From assembly GCA_031769625.1 (NCBI GenBank), contig JAUIMM010000483.1, positions 3,369,501 to 3,433,500 on the forward strand: 64,000 nucleotides of DNA. The letters are read 5' to 3'. Below are positions 23,801 to 36,596 of the stretch, piece after piece. The position numbers and the translations under genes were made by a program. Positions within the stretch are counted from its first letter, which is position 1, and each line of letters opens with the position of its first letter. The stretch comes from Taudactylus pleione (taxonomy: Eukaryota > Chordata > Amphibia > Anura > Myobatrachidae). The notes under the pieces are model-generated. The model worked only from the letters and a program-made list of their open reading frames with translations, had not been told where the DNA came from and did not search any database.

Positions 23801-26360
23801 CAGTCACTTCCTTATACCCATTTACTTCCTTATCACCATGCAGTCACTTCCTTATACCCATTTACTTCCTTATCACCATACTGTCACTTCCTTATCACCA
23901 TGCAGTCACTTCCTTATCCCCATTTACTTCCTTATCACCAGTCACTTCCTTATCACCATACGGTCAGTTCCTTATCCCCATTTACTTCCTTAGCACCATA
24001 CTGTCACTTCCTTATCACCATGCAGTCACTTCCTTATACCCATTTACTTCCTTATCACCATGCAGTCACTTCCTTATACCCATTTACTTCCTTATCACCA
24101 TGCAGTCACTTCCTTATACCCATTTACTTCCTTATCACCAGTCACTTCCTTATCACCATACGGTCAGTTCCTTATCCCCATTTACTTCCTTATCACCATG
24201 CAGTCACTTCCTTATACCCATTTACTTCCTTATCACCATACTGTCACTTCCTTATCACCATGCAGTCACTTCCTTATACCCATTTACTTCCTTATCATCA
24301 TGCAGTCACTTCCTTATACCCATTTACTTCCTTATCACCAGTCACTTCCTTATCACCATACGGTCAGTTCCTTATCCCCATTTACTTCCTTAGCACCATA
24401 CTGTCACTTCCTTATAACCATACAGTCACTTACTTATACCCATTTACTTCCTTATCACCATACTGTCACTTCCTTATCACCATACTGTCACTTCCTTATA
24501 CCCATTTACTTCCTTATCACCATACTGTCACTTCCTTATCACCATGCAGTCACTTCCTTATACCCATTTACTTCCTTATCACCATGCAGTCACTTCCTTA
24601 TACCCATTTACTTCCTTATCACCATACTGTCACTTCCTTATCACCATGCAGTCACTTCCTTATACCCATTTACTTCCTTATCACCAGTCACTTCCTTATC
24701 ACCATACGGTCAGTTCCTTATCCCCATTTACTTCCTTAGCACCATACTGTCACTTCCTTATCACCATGCAGTCACTTCCTTATACCCATTTACTTCCTTA
24801 TCACCATACTGTCACTTCCTTATCACCATGCAGTCACTTCCTTATACCCATTTACTTCCTTATCACCATGCAGTCACTTCCTTATACCCATTTACTTCCT
24901 TATCACCAGTCACTTCCTTATCACCATACGGTCAGTTCCTTATCCCCATTTACTTCCTTAGCACCATACTGTCACTTCCTTATAACCATACAGTCACTTA
25001 CTTATCCCCATTTACTTCCTTATCACCAGTCACTTCCTTATCACCATACGGTCAGTTCCTTATCCCCATTTACTTCCTTAGCACCATACTGTCACTTCCT
25101 TATAACCATACAGTCACTTCCTTATCCCCATTTACTTCCTTATCACCAGTCACTTCCTTATCACCATACGGTCAGTTCCTTATCCCCATTTACTTCCTTA
25201 GCACCATACTGTCACTTCCTTATCCCATACATTTACTTCATTATCCATTTTCTTTATCCCATAGTCACTTCCTTATCCCCATTTACTTCCTTATCACCAT
25301 GCAGTCACTTCCTTATACCCATTTACTTATCACCATGCAGTCACTTCCTTATCCCCATTTACTTCCTTATCACATAAGGTCACTTCCTTATACCCATTTA
25401 CGTCCTTATCACCATGCAGTCACTTCCTTATCCCCATTTACTTCCTTATCACCATACAGTCACTTCCTTATCACCATAGTCACTTCCTTATTCCCATACA
25501 TTTACTTAATTATTCCCATAGTCACTTCATTATCCCATACATTTACTTCATTATCCATTTTCTTTATCCCATAGTCACTTCCTTATCACCATGCAGTCAC
25601 TTCCTTATACCCATTTACTTCCTTATCCCCATTTACTTCCTTATCACCATGCAGTCACTTCCTTATACCCATTTACTTATCACCATGCAGTCACTTCCTT
25701 ATACCCATTTACCTCCTTATCACCATGCAGTCACTTCCTTATCCCCAATTACTTCCTCATCACCATACAGTCACTTCCTTATCCCCATTTACTTCCTTAT
25801 CACCATAGTCACTTCCTTATCCCCATTTACTTCCTTATCACATACTGTCACTTCCTTATCCCCATTTACTTCCTTATCGCCAGTCACTTCCTTATCCCCA
25901 TTTACTTCCTTATCACCATACAGTCACTTCCTTATCCCCATTTACTTCCTTATCACCATGCAGTCACTTCCTTATCCCCATTTACTTCCTTATCACCATG
26001 CAGTCACTTCCTTATCCCCATTTACTTCCTTATCACCAGTCACTTCCTTATCGCCATACAGTCACTTCCTTATCACCATACAGTCACTTCCTTATCCCCA
26101 TTTACTTCCTTATCACCAGTCACCTTATCGCCATACAGTCACTTCCTTATCCCCATTTACTTCCTTATCACCATGCAGTCACTTCCTTATCCCCATTTAC
26201 TTCCTTATCACCAGTCACTTCCTTATCACCATACAGTCACTTCCTTATCCCCATTTACTTCCTTATCAACAGTCACCTTATTGCCATACAGTCACTTCCT
26301 TATACCCATACATTTAGTTATTTATCCATTTACTTCCTTATCTCACACATTCACTTCTCT
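20885..26360 (+). repeat. Satellite, 40-bp unit with higher-order repeats
   Basis: The basic unit is cagtcacttccttataccca followed by tttacttccttatcaccatg (40 bp). It is made of two related half-units, (c/t)acttccttat plus a variable tail. The array is about 5.5 kb, degenerate at its left edge. The unit has no stop in three forward frames, and because 40 is not a multiple of 3 the frames cycle, so long open frames (up to 504 codons) appear with a 40-residue periodicity. These are not genes. Larger periods are visible: a 798-bp block recurs (anchors at 22207 and 23005), a 383-bp block precedes it (21824 to 22207), and a 120-bp block repeats at about 24900-25200. Confidence 0.97.
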
Positions 26361-27652
26361 TTAATGCAGTGCTTCATGTAACCTGACCGGTCAGTCCAAA
26401 GGATCCAATGGTCCAGCGATGAGACCTTCTCTCCTACCACTGCCAGATCTCTATCTTTTTTTAAATACTGTAGCTGCGGTGTCTCCATTTCCTCTGTTTA
26501 CATGAAAGGAAGGTTTCATTGGTGAAGAATAGACAACACACAAAGCTGTCCGAGTTATTAAGAGAACGTGGAGTGTAGAGCCTTTGGGGTGACCTGCATT
26601 ATTACTCCCACGCTGCTAACATAGGTCTAACACTAGTAAGTAAAACGTGTTTCCCCTTATAGACTGCCATCTTACACTATCTAGCGACCACCAGGGTGGA
26701 ATTCTCCTTTATACAAATATACAACAATAAGAGTGGTTGTGACAAAAGCATTGCCCCTAACTTTCCAAAGCTTTGGGGACATCAAATCATATTAAAGATT
26801 TATGGACATTTAGGGTACTGTGTCAAGAATAAATGTCTGACAAAGGGGCCTAATGCATGATAACTGCCCAGGGTTAGTGGTTTATTTAATCTGACACTTA
26901 TGTATCAAAGGAACAAACTAAGAGTTTTTAATGGGGTGCCCTTCATACTTTTTCTAGCGGATCACATGCCAAGGTACATCCTGCACGTAAAAAAACCTGG
27001 CAATGTTATTATTAGCAATAATGGTATACAATGGAATGTCTGATAATACTGCGGTATCTACCCCTTTAAACACGAAACTGTCTGGTTTACAAATGTACAG
27101 TGTTTACAGATTAGCCACCTACCCCCATTCCCCCCTCGCCCTTTGGAAAAGGCCGGGCAAGCACTAAATCTCTATGATACAATGTGTTCTTACCTACAGC
27201 ACAAGGAGCATGTATTGTCCCACAGGACAGCCCCACCAATATCCAGTTTGCATTATGCCTTAGGCAAAGTGGCTGCATGCTCAATAAATAGTGCTGATTT
27301 TCTGTTCATTGATATAGATTTTGTAATTGGGCTTTAGTCTAAATTTACTGTTAAGTCTGTGTCAGATCAGTTAAACATGTACACAATTCCAAACATGACC
27401 TTATCCAATAAATGCCCCCAACCCCATTGCTATCTCTTGGCATATGGAATATATAGGGTGTTTATATCAGAAACTATGATCTATACTCTGGTTACTACCA
27501 AGCACCCATGTACTGTATCAGTATTCAGCGAGTTGTATTTTGTTCTTGCTATATGTTTGCTGCAAACCGGTTTACAAAAGAGACCGCCTTACATTCAATA
27601 TACAATAATATAATAATTGTCAGAATTATTCCTTATCTCTCTCTTATTACAG

Positions 27653-27698
27653 ACCAGGGCACCGCAAGTTCAGTCCTCAAGGGCAGCCTGATTTCTAA
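27653..27698 (+). CDS. plcg2: Candidate last coding exon of plcg2
   Basis: A strong acceptor (ctctctcttattacag) precedes this segment. Joined in phase 2 to exon F, it reads PGHRKFSPQGQPDF and stops at TAA 27696-27698. The KFS near the end recalls the SKFYS end of mammalian gamma-2, but the similarity is too short to be convincing. The TAA is immediately followed by gtaaca, which itself looks like a donor. The exon would lie 9 kb downstream of exon F, beyond the satellite. The alternative is that the gene ends at 18674. Confidence 0.4.
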
Positions 27699-28500
27699 GG
27701 TAACACACCTAAGAAAGATTTGTGCTCCGGTAAAGTTACAGTAGTAAAGCTTGATCAATAGTTTGTCCGTATCACATGCAATTAGGAGTTTCCAACCCTT
27801 TAAGAGGACATAAACCTAATGAAACACTTTTTAGTAGAATGCATTTATACACTTAGCTGTATTATTATCTTTTTTTATAGTTCTCTGCGGAGTTTCGTTA
27901 TGCAGAATGCTGCTATATTTCTGCAAGAGCCGCCCACTTAAGCTGTCCATATATGGGTGCAGCCCAATGTGACAGACCCAACCGTTCGGCACATGGATCA
28001 ACTGGTGGGAATCTATCCTTCACAATTAGGACCTTATCTAGAGGTGGACGTCATTGTAATGCGAGTGCGTTTTGTTCACAGCGCGTCTTTGTTATTAATA
28101 CTGCAGCCAATCGGCTTCCTGCAGACACACCCACTGGCTGCTGTGCTAATAATTTGGCGGTGCATATAAAGATGCACCATCGGATATCACACCAGCCCTT
28201 ATGGAGGTGCAGAATGTCAGTCCGAACATGGCGCCAGTGTAACTGCAACAAGAGAAAGTCTGTCTAGCCAATCCTGTTACCTCCCAGGGTCGCCTACCTA
28301 AATCGCCTCTCTCTACATCGGAATTTGTTCTGCGACTCACGGCGGTAACCATCGGGACGCATGCGCCTGTGTGACCAGACTAAAAAAACAGCAGCTTGCG
28401 TCTGAATCACCACTGCGTCCGCCTCTGAAAATTTGTCACCGGGGGGGTCTTACAGTTGAAACTTGGGTAACTTGCATGTTTCCATGCAACCCATCCTAAG

Positions 28501-28902
28501 GGCCCCCATTTATTAACGACACCTAACCCCCCTTAGCGCTCGCATCCTTTCTGTATTTAACAAACAGCGGTAATCTAAGATTACTCCTGTGTCTCACAGC
28601 ATCGTTCTCGCCATCTTTAGATGGCGAAAGCGATGCGGTCCCCATTGATGGCATTGGGGACTCGGTGCTGCCCTTCCGGCTTCAGTGAAACCTTCCAGGC
28701 ACTGCCGTGCCCCCGCCGGGTGAATGTGTCCTGCACATGCGCAGACGGGCCATCGCGATGCGCATTACACAGGAGCGGAGGACCTCGCCAACACGGAGGA
28801 CTTCGCTGGACCTCGTCTGAAGGGCAAGTATTGATAGATACCAGTGCCATTTTCCTTTGTATCACAGTGATACTAAATGAAAACTGTTAATAAATGGGGC
28901 CC
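28501..28902. mobile_element. TIR element, ggcccccatttattaacg ends
   Basis: The left end ggcccccatttattaacg pairs with ctgttaataaatggggccc at the right. Inside, there is a palindrome around ctcgccatctttagatggcg and a GC-rich core. Open frames on both strands (82-89 codons) come from the GC-rich core and are not supported as genes. Confidence 0.65.
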
Positions 28903-30107
28903 TAAATGCTACAAGAGCACTAACTTTCCAAGGGGCCAGCTTATATAACACAGTACGGTTAACACCGCAGTTAGGTGTAACCTTTGTACAAAAACCCAGC
29001 AACCAATCAGACACTGGCTTTTATTGTTTGCCGATAAAAGCCGATTGGTTAATGTGGTTAGAAATATTCATAAATACAATGTTAGTAAATTGATAGATGT
29101 CTTTTACTTCAAGTTTTAATGTTTATGTTTAATTCCATATTAAGTATTTCCACATCTACTTTAATCATCTTAATTCTAAGTGGTTTTTTTGTTATTGAAA
29201 TATACAATATCAGTATTATTAGTAAGCTAAAGACGTTATTAGGATCAGTCCAAAGTAGCAAACCGAGACGTTTTGTTGTGGAATAACATGAACTTGTAGG
29301 ATACTTCACAGCAAAACGCGTTAGTTATGCTACAGTGAGATAACCATTGGACCAAGGTCTACAACATCCTCAGCTTATCAATTACATCATAACTATACGA
29401 TGATCATCTTGCAAATCAGGTCATTTCTAGTAATTTGTGGGTTGTTTTTATGGATCTGTGCGTTACAGACAGGAGTAGAATGATAGCTACTTTCTTATGA
29501 GTTCCAAGTGCAAATTTCTGGACGTGAACTGTGAAGTTAAGAGATGGACTAGATCAGTTGTTCTTAACAAGTCTTCAAATAATGTCTAGCAACTCAGTTA
29601 TAAACCAACTATGCTCTTCATACTATGGGTAGAAAAAAAAAATATCCGGACGCGTTTCACCTGCCCTAAAATGGTTCCTTCTCCTATGTTTATGACATGA
29701 TCTAAGGGAATGAACCAATAATACCCGTTGAGCCTGAATAGAGACACATTAGCGTTTATTTAATAAACATGCTGTAACCAATACTAGCTTACATTAGACT
29801 GACTACATTCGACTTCTAAAAGCTGCAATTTGATTGGCTGCTGTGGCCAAACACACTATATGTATAATGCCTAGGAAGCCTGATATGTATATATGTATGT
29901 ATGCATGTATGAATGAGAGGACACCCCGGGAAGCTTGACGTCCACATAATTAATATCTTTCCAAAATGTATAGCTTTATGTTTAGCTCTAAATCACACCA
30001 TTTCAGACTATTTGAAATGAAGTTGAATTGAAGTTGTGATCGTTGGGGGGGGGGGGGGGAGATATTTCCCTGTACAAAGCACACTTCCTGTCAGTCATCA
30101 CATACTA

Positions 30108-30573
30108 GCCCTGATTCAGAGCCGGACGCTCTGACAGAGCGCTCGCTCTGAATCAGGGCCGTCCCTCCTTCATTTTGGAGCGGCCTCCCGGCCGCTCGCA
30201 TAGCTGTGGGTGACCACCCACAGCTATAGCGAGCGGCCATGATGATGATCGCGATGGTCATGACCATCGCGACCATCGGGCTTGCGACGAGACCCTGCGG
30301 TAGGGTCTCGCTGCCGCAAGCCCAGGAGTGCTTTTGGCTCTATCAGAGCCAAAATCACTCCCACTGACATCACTAGTGATGTCGGTGAGGCCGGACCCAG
30401 ACGGTAGGCGTTCCCATGGCCCTCGGCACGCCCACCAAAGGAGGCGTGCTGTCAATCACCATCGACAGCACGCCCCCTTTGGTGCAAGACCCTTAACGAC
30501 GGCTTGGCCATCGTTATTCGGGTCTCGCGCATGCGCACCATCAACCTGCTTGCGAGCGGGTCTGAATCAGGCC
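30108..30573 (-). mobile_element. Multi-hairpin MITE, copy 3 (inverted, divergent subfamily)
   Basis: Read on the - strand, this 466-bp copy has the same termini and hairpin order as the others but a different set of stem sequences in places. Here the eighth hairpin has arms cgagaccct / agggtctcg inside gggcttgcg / cgcaagccc. The tenth has ggccgctcgc / gcgagcggcc outside the shared atagctgtgggtg core. The ninth is a perfect gcgatggtcatgaccatcgc palindrome. The second and fifth hairpins are reduced. The 3-bp flanks (CTA and ACA) do not match cleanly. Confidence 0.85.
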
Positions 30574-31799
30574 CACAGTCCGCTACAGCAAACTTATTCA
30601 ACAGCTTGCAAAGTAAATGTATAGGATCTCTTTTATATGAGGATACTGCTAGATGCAGAACCTGGAAGCCCTTATTGCTGTAACTGTGATTAGCCAAGTT
30701 AATAATATAAATGTAATAAATAAAAAAAAAAAAAAAACTAATTAGTTCTGAAGCAGATGCCTTGGAGTTATTGAAAGTTGAAGCCTTGGTTACCAAACAG
30801 GAATAAAACAGATTAGCGATTTGCTTTATTGCCACCTCTTGCTTCTGTATCCTTTCCCTTTTTGTTCTGTGCATTTCTTTTTTAAATAGTAATTATTATT
30901 AATTTACAACTGCAGCTGTGCCGTTATAACGCGCTCTCTTTAATAAATATATCCCCTTCTGCTCATCTTTTCTTTATTTATTCCACTGCACCATATGTCT
31001 TTCCTCTAATGAATGTGTAAAAACCTAATTACATCTGATAGGAGATAAAATGTTACTCCTAATTCTGCAAGTTCAGGCTGGTCTTTGCGCAGTGCGTACC
31101 GCTCAGCCGCTCACTGGTCACGCAATGTCACCAGCAGCACGCACTGCCGTACTGTGACTGGAGGTTACTAGCATAAAACGCTAATGATACTATGACAAAT
31201 GAATTAACCAGGTTTACAATTAGTCACCTGGAAAAAGGAACAATAATATGTCAAGGGTTTAAGGGCACTCTAGCCCCATTTCCTACAAGATACCTTAATA
31301 CATTGGCCCTTACGTAATAGCCTGCGAGTAGCAGGAACAGGCATGATTTAGCCCATAGATTTAAAGCAGCAATCATTTAAATAGCAAAACCTCCCGCTGG
31401 CTTATGTGATATGCAGCTGAATCTGAAGCTGCAGCATGGGATCACTCTGCGTGACCATCAGTCATCTGGGCGACCTTCAGGGTACTCAGAACTGCCGGTG
31501 TTTTCACAAAGCTGAAACGGAGTACAAAGACGCCCCCGTTTTCTGAGATGCTGCTGCCTGGTGCCATCCCCAAACTGAGTGACAGGCTACAGCGTCCGGG
31601 CACTGCGAGCGATCTTGCAGGAGGGTCCTGCGCATCTGCAGAACTCGAAACATCGCCTATTCAAAGATGTACGCAAAACCAATGGTCATATAAAAGCACA
31701 AAACAATTATAATAAAGTACAAAACACACCTGTTTTGCATGTGCCATTTTATATCCCTTCGGCTCAGTTTCAGCAAGGGCACCTGGATTTCACCAAGAC

Positions 31800-31955
31800 A
31801 CAGAGGGCCTGATTCAGACCTGCTCGCTAGGATGCGATCGCTCGTAGCTGGCCGATATTTGCATTCTGCGCATGCATCACATTGCGAGTGCGCGTAACCA
31901 CTGCGACAGACCGGGAAGTGCTCGCTCGCTCAGCATAGGCAGCCCAGTTGAATGA
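31800..31955 (+). mobile_element. Truncated element with gggcctgattcagacc end
   Basis: It begins gagggcctgattcagacctg, sharing the terminus of the multi-hairpin MITEs, and continues gctcgctaggatgcgatcgc. It does not contain the later hairpins and merges into the next element at about 31955. It is probably a 5' fragment of a related family. Confidence 0.5.
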
Positions 31956-32626
31956 GTGACAAATTTTCTATTTTGGGGTGCAAACGTGGGGAAACCACTC
32001 AGGACCCTTGGGACAGCCCCCCAAAAGGACAACTGTGTAAAAAAATCTGGGGAAAAAAAAAAAAACATAACACCCCCAAAAAAGTGCTTTCATTTTGGGG
32101 GGCCAAGCATAAAAACTAGTGAAATAGCCTTCTTAGGGGTCTGCAAGGATGGGTCAGGTGTTTTTAGGATTGCAGGTGCATGCAACAGGTGCGTTTTTCA
32201 TGTTTTTTTAAACTTCACTTTAGAGACATAAAAACATGCTTGCACCCATTTTCAAGTACCCCAAATTTGATTGGACTACTTATTTTCACCAAAAAATACT
32301 GCTTTATGCCATTCTTCACCACTTTAACAAAAGATGCTAATAACAAGGATTTAAAACAACTTCAGTACCCCAAATAGTTTTATAATGGCTATTGGAACAC
32401 TTCTACATTGTTCCCCAAGGTTAGTGCATCTTTTTGGGGGGTTCGGTCTGATTTCCCCTATTCTGACAGTACTTTCCGCCTGTTCTGCATTCGCCTGGTT
32501 AGTAATTGAATAGGGCGAAAAGCGGGGACGCACACGACAAGTTTTTGCATCCAAACACGCGATGTAGGCGAAAAGTCGGGCAGGCGGAACTTTCTCGCCG
32601 ATGCAAAACTAATGGAATACCGCCCT
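31955..32626. mobile_element. TIR element (cccgtattcaat family, copy 2)
   Basis: It shares ordered blocks with 12409-13289: ttttggggtgcaaacg, gacagccccccaaaagg, actgtgtaaaaaaat, ttttcaagtaccccaaattt, gtgcatctttttggggggt and cgcgatgtaggcgaaaagtc. The right end is aatggaataccgccct. The left end lacks the expected gtattcaat terminus and looks truncated. Confidence 0.65.
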
Positions 32627-35137
32627 AAATCGCAACGTGCATCTGCATCTGTGTACGAACTGCTACAATGTAGCGAAGCAGCTTTTTTTCATTCCAAGTC
32701 CGGTTGTAGCTCAGATACAGACTCAGGTGCGCACAGATACAGGGGTCGCATAGCAAATGAAAAACAGTCTGCTCGAAAGATGCTAGCAGAGAAGGACCGG
32801 ACCTGACGGCTCACTCACGCCAGTCGCACTGCGTGTCATATTGAGGCTAGATATATCGGGAAACATCTGTATGTAGCCATGTTCTTTCAGGTAGATCTCC
32901 ACAGTAAGCTTGTTTAGTTTTCTCCAGTCCTCAGTTACCCTCAGTATCCTCCATAAAGTGGGTATAAAGTCATATTCCCTTTTGGGCGTAAGTTTTTTCT
33001 GTATTAATAATATTTTATTTTCTTTCTTTTAAAGGTTAGAAGTGAAACGTATAAGTAACAGCAGATTTTACTCATAACGGAAGCTTGATATTTAACTGTA
33101 GTCGTTTACCTTATCCTGGAACATGGGGTTTGTCTCCAACGCGAGAAACATTTCAAGATTGTTTATAAACAGACGACCATTATTTAGCCATGGATACTTC
33201 TTAAAGCGTCTAAAAAATGGCTACCATGAACTATTACTGTAGCATACGGTTTGCAACGCTGGAGACTTTTGCTGCTGTGTTTTTAAAATACAAGTGAGGG
33301 GAGATTCAGAATCTCCTGGAATGTCGAAGACTTTGAAGACCTAACGTACGGTCACGTGTTGGATTTGCGTGAGATCTTACATGGATTCCTTGGTTTGTTT
33401 TAGATGCCTGTACTTGTTCCTTCTAGAATGGCGCTGTCCTGGCACTGGCGTAAGATAGATACTGGCATAGATACTGCCTGGGCCGTGGAGGGCCCAGTTC
33501 CACTCTGCGGTATCTTCGGTCATCAGGAAACTCTATGTGCCCTTTGCCGTTTAACCATCAACATCGTAACTGCCTCCAAATTTAAACAGCGGTCAGAATG
33601 GAGAACAGGTTTGTCCCTCCCTAGAAATCTTTGGGGCACCAAAATAAAGTTTGACACATGGCTATTAAGTGGACAGGCCTGGTCCGGAACGTTGCTGGAG
33701 ATATAACCGCGATTTAATTAGTGATAATGTGATGTACTTGAACTGTGCATGTAAATGGATTATAGTTTATAACGGTTTCATCAATGTCTCATAGAATATA
33801 TTATTACTTGTAAGACTTTTCTTAACTTGTTTGCATATTTGTCATTTTAGTGCCTTAAAAGTGGAGAAAAGAGTGTTATTACCATTTTTACAAGTTTTAC
33901 TTGGTGCTGTTCATTATGATTTTATAAATGAGTATATATTTAATCCCAAATCAACCTTATGCTGTACTCCCATGTCTATACAACTGGCTGAAGTTAGTGC
34001 CAATACAATCATTACAGCACTCATTCAATATACTAGTTACAAATTGCAAAAGAAAAAAGGTTCAGAAGGCCACCAATGAGCCAAATTGTGGTTTCCTCAC
34101 ACCTCAGTTTATTGTGAATACTGAACACGTGGCACATGATATAGCAAAAGTATGTTATACATTTAAAAAATACATTTAAGGTATAATTATGTCATTATTC
34201 GGCTTACCTCAGATCAGAACAATGGTTAGTCCATACAGCTTAATATTAAACTAATGGTAAAATCTTTCCTATCCCCATAGCAGCCTATAACTTGCCTGGA
34301 ACCAGTGACATCAATGTGGTGTGGTCTGGCTTCTATTCATGAGGTACTCTCTCCTAGTAACTGGATAGGCCGCATCCACATGAATATTAGTTAAGCTGAC
34401 AAAATGGCTGCCACAGCATTGTAGACAACTCCATTTTAAATTCAGATTCAAAATTCCAACAAGGAAGTAAGGAAAGTGAAAATGAATGCGAGATTTAGCT
34501 CAATTAAACAAAAGATGCCGATACATATAACTTCCAAAATAGATCTTCTGCAACACCATCAGCCATCTGAGCTGAGGTTACTTAGATTGGTCCTCGCAGC
34601 TCCGTTGCTGAAGCAGGGAAGTCTGTATTGGAAGACGCAGACCATGGTCTTGGCACTCCAGAACGGAGGCCGGCACCGCTCCACGGTGGGTGGGGCAATG
34701 TGCAGACGCGTTGTTTGCAAACCATCGCGTTTGCATACATTCCTGAATGAGAGCCAAAGACTCAACCATCGGTCACACATCGGCTGATTGTTGAACTTCT
34801 GAGTAACTCAGAATGGCCTTCAGAACGGTGACCCAGGGTCTTTACAACTACCTATGGGATCGCAGTCGCAGGCTGAGACATGTCCCGAGAACGGCTGCAT
34901 TGGAGTCGCCACCTCCCCGTTGCCTCCCACAAATGGTCTCTGCTTGCCAATCACTTTGCGAATACATCCTCACTGTGACCACCCTCGCAAGGCCATTGCA
35001 GCACATGCGCAGTGAGACTTATACGTATGCGCAGTATAAAAAACCATGATCCAACGGCGTCAACATTGCCATTACCTCAGTCCCTGAATCAGGCCCCATG
35101 GTAAGAACCAGATCAATGATGCACGTAATGTTCCCTG

Positions 35138-35424
35138 CAGAGCCGTAACTAGACTTTTTGGTGTTCTGTGCCAGAGAAAGTATTGACTCCCCCCCTCCTC
35201 CCATTTTTTAAATAGGGACATAAGATAGTGCACCTGAAAAAGGGCCATGGCCTCCTGGGGAAGGACCAGGGAAGAGATAGGGGAGGCCAGGAGATGCTGG
35301 GGATAAAAGAAGAGGAAGCTACAAGTGTGAATGAAAATAAACAGGACAATTGACAGGCCCAAACAGCGCCCTCTGCCCTGCGGTGCCCTGTGCCACGGCA
35401 CTAGTCGCACTAGTTACGGCGCTG
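35138..35424. mobile_element. hAT-type MITE with 8-bp target duplication
   Basis: The termini cagagccgtaactaga and ctagttacggcgctg are inverted repeats of the common hAT MITE type. The flanking octamers are GTTCCCTG on the left and GTCCCCTG on the right, seven of eight matching. No open frame of note is present. Confidence 0.85.
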
Positions 35425-35782
35425 GTCCCCTGTACTCTTGGTCAAATGATCTCACACGTGCAGCTATTGGAGGTTTTGCTCAACCCTGCCATTAGATTGA
35501 GGTTGACACGTTCATGGACTTGTCATGCCAGACCTAATTCAATGGATTACATATTTGCATAGGGGTTTTACGCCTCAAAAAAATGCCAGAAAGACAAGAA
35601 TTCCAAATTACACCAAGTGACCACGCAGCCTCTTCCACCATGTAATCTACAGCAGGCTCAGCTGGAAATGGAGTATAGAACAAAAAAACACAATCACACT
35701 CATTTGAATGAAGGTTTCCGTGTTGTCTAGGAATGTCTGCCGTGGATAGCTCTTTCGGTTGGTTTGGTGTATTAGTCACTAT

Positions 35783-35915
35783 GGGCCTCATTTATCAACG
35801 AATTTGATCATCCACTCGTTGTATATGACAGTTAGGAGCTGATTGGCTGAAGCACAATTATCATACGCAACAAGTTTTATCACTCATTGTAGATGCTAAA
35901 ACTTGTTGATAAATA
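35783..35915. mobile_element. Small fold-back MITE
   Basis: The left end gggcctcatttatcaacgaa pairs with acttgttgataaata on the right, and internal tcgttgtatatgacag pairs loosely with tcattgtagatg. It is followed by a (ta)n and T-rich microsatellite to about 35960. Confidence 0.6.
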
Positions 35916-35920
35916 GTATA

Positions 35921-35952
<32 letters not shown>

Positions 35953-36596
35953 ACACACATACACACACACGTGTGCTTTTCCCTTTTTTTTTTTTATATT
36001 TAATCCGTGCAAATGAACGTCAAACACATATTTTATATAACTACAGACCATGCAGCCAGATCTATTACTTGGATAGCACTTACACAAAACCAGCCCTGTT
36101 GTATCCAGCATGAATTGCCAGGTCTAACAAACGAATGTACAGTAAATATAAAATGTCACCTTTCACAACTTGCTATGCCGCTGGGCAAATGAGAGGATGA
36201 AGGATAATTTATTCTATTTTTTTTGTAGTTACATGTATTCTAACAGTATGTTTTCCCTTTCATACTCGCCAAAATGTCCCACATGTGCCTTATAAATAGA
36301 GGTATTTGTGAAAGGATGTAATAATAATAAAAAAAACCCACATGATTTTTAAGTTAACATTGTCAACTGTTTTGTCAACTTACCTAGACAATAACTTCGC
36401 CTATGTGATTTATCGTCTATATTTTTAATAAAGGTTTGCAGTGATTGCGTGTCTGTGCCATTCATTGTTTTATTTACCTGTTCTAGGTTATGTGAAATAA
36501 GCGTTAATAACTGCTACAGTAATTACAACACTTTTATTGCAGCATTATTTATGATAGAATTGTACTTAAAATTATTAATGGCTTGTGTGAAATTTT

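Larger units (their letters stand above)
18666..27652 (+). other. Putative last plcg2 intron or downstream sequence
   Basis: This stretch includes a multi-hairpin MITE (19582-19916) and the 5.5-kb satellite (20885-26360). 18675-19580, 19920-20880 and 26360-27650 show no exon or repeat I can name. Whether it is intron or intergenic depends on which plcg2 3' end is real. Confidence 0.55.
27699..34470. other. Intergenic region between plcg2 and sdr42e1, part 1
   Basis: No exon-like segment was found. Repeats with entries are at 28501-28902, 30108-30573 and 31955-32626. No canonical AATAAA close behind 27698 was seen. A G-run of more than 12 lies at about 30046-30059. The 32630-34470 part is featureless to me. 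A 100-codon open frame at 33404-33706 has no recognisable domain. Confidence 0.6.

Noticed and set aside
23372..25574. Open frames of 455 and 504 codons on the + strand
   Set aside because: They are pure 40-bp satellite translated in cycling frames. All three frames are open, the composition is highly biased (L, P, Y, S, T, H), and no coding context exists.
20885..26360. Possible CRISPR-like array
   Set aside because: Repeats are contiguous variants of a single 40-bp unit with no unique spacers, in a eukaryotic genome.
33404..33706. 100-codon open frame in the intergenic region
   Set aside because: No domain, no splice or promoter context, and composition like surrounding non-coding sequence.
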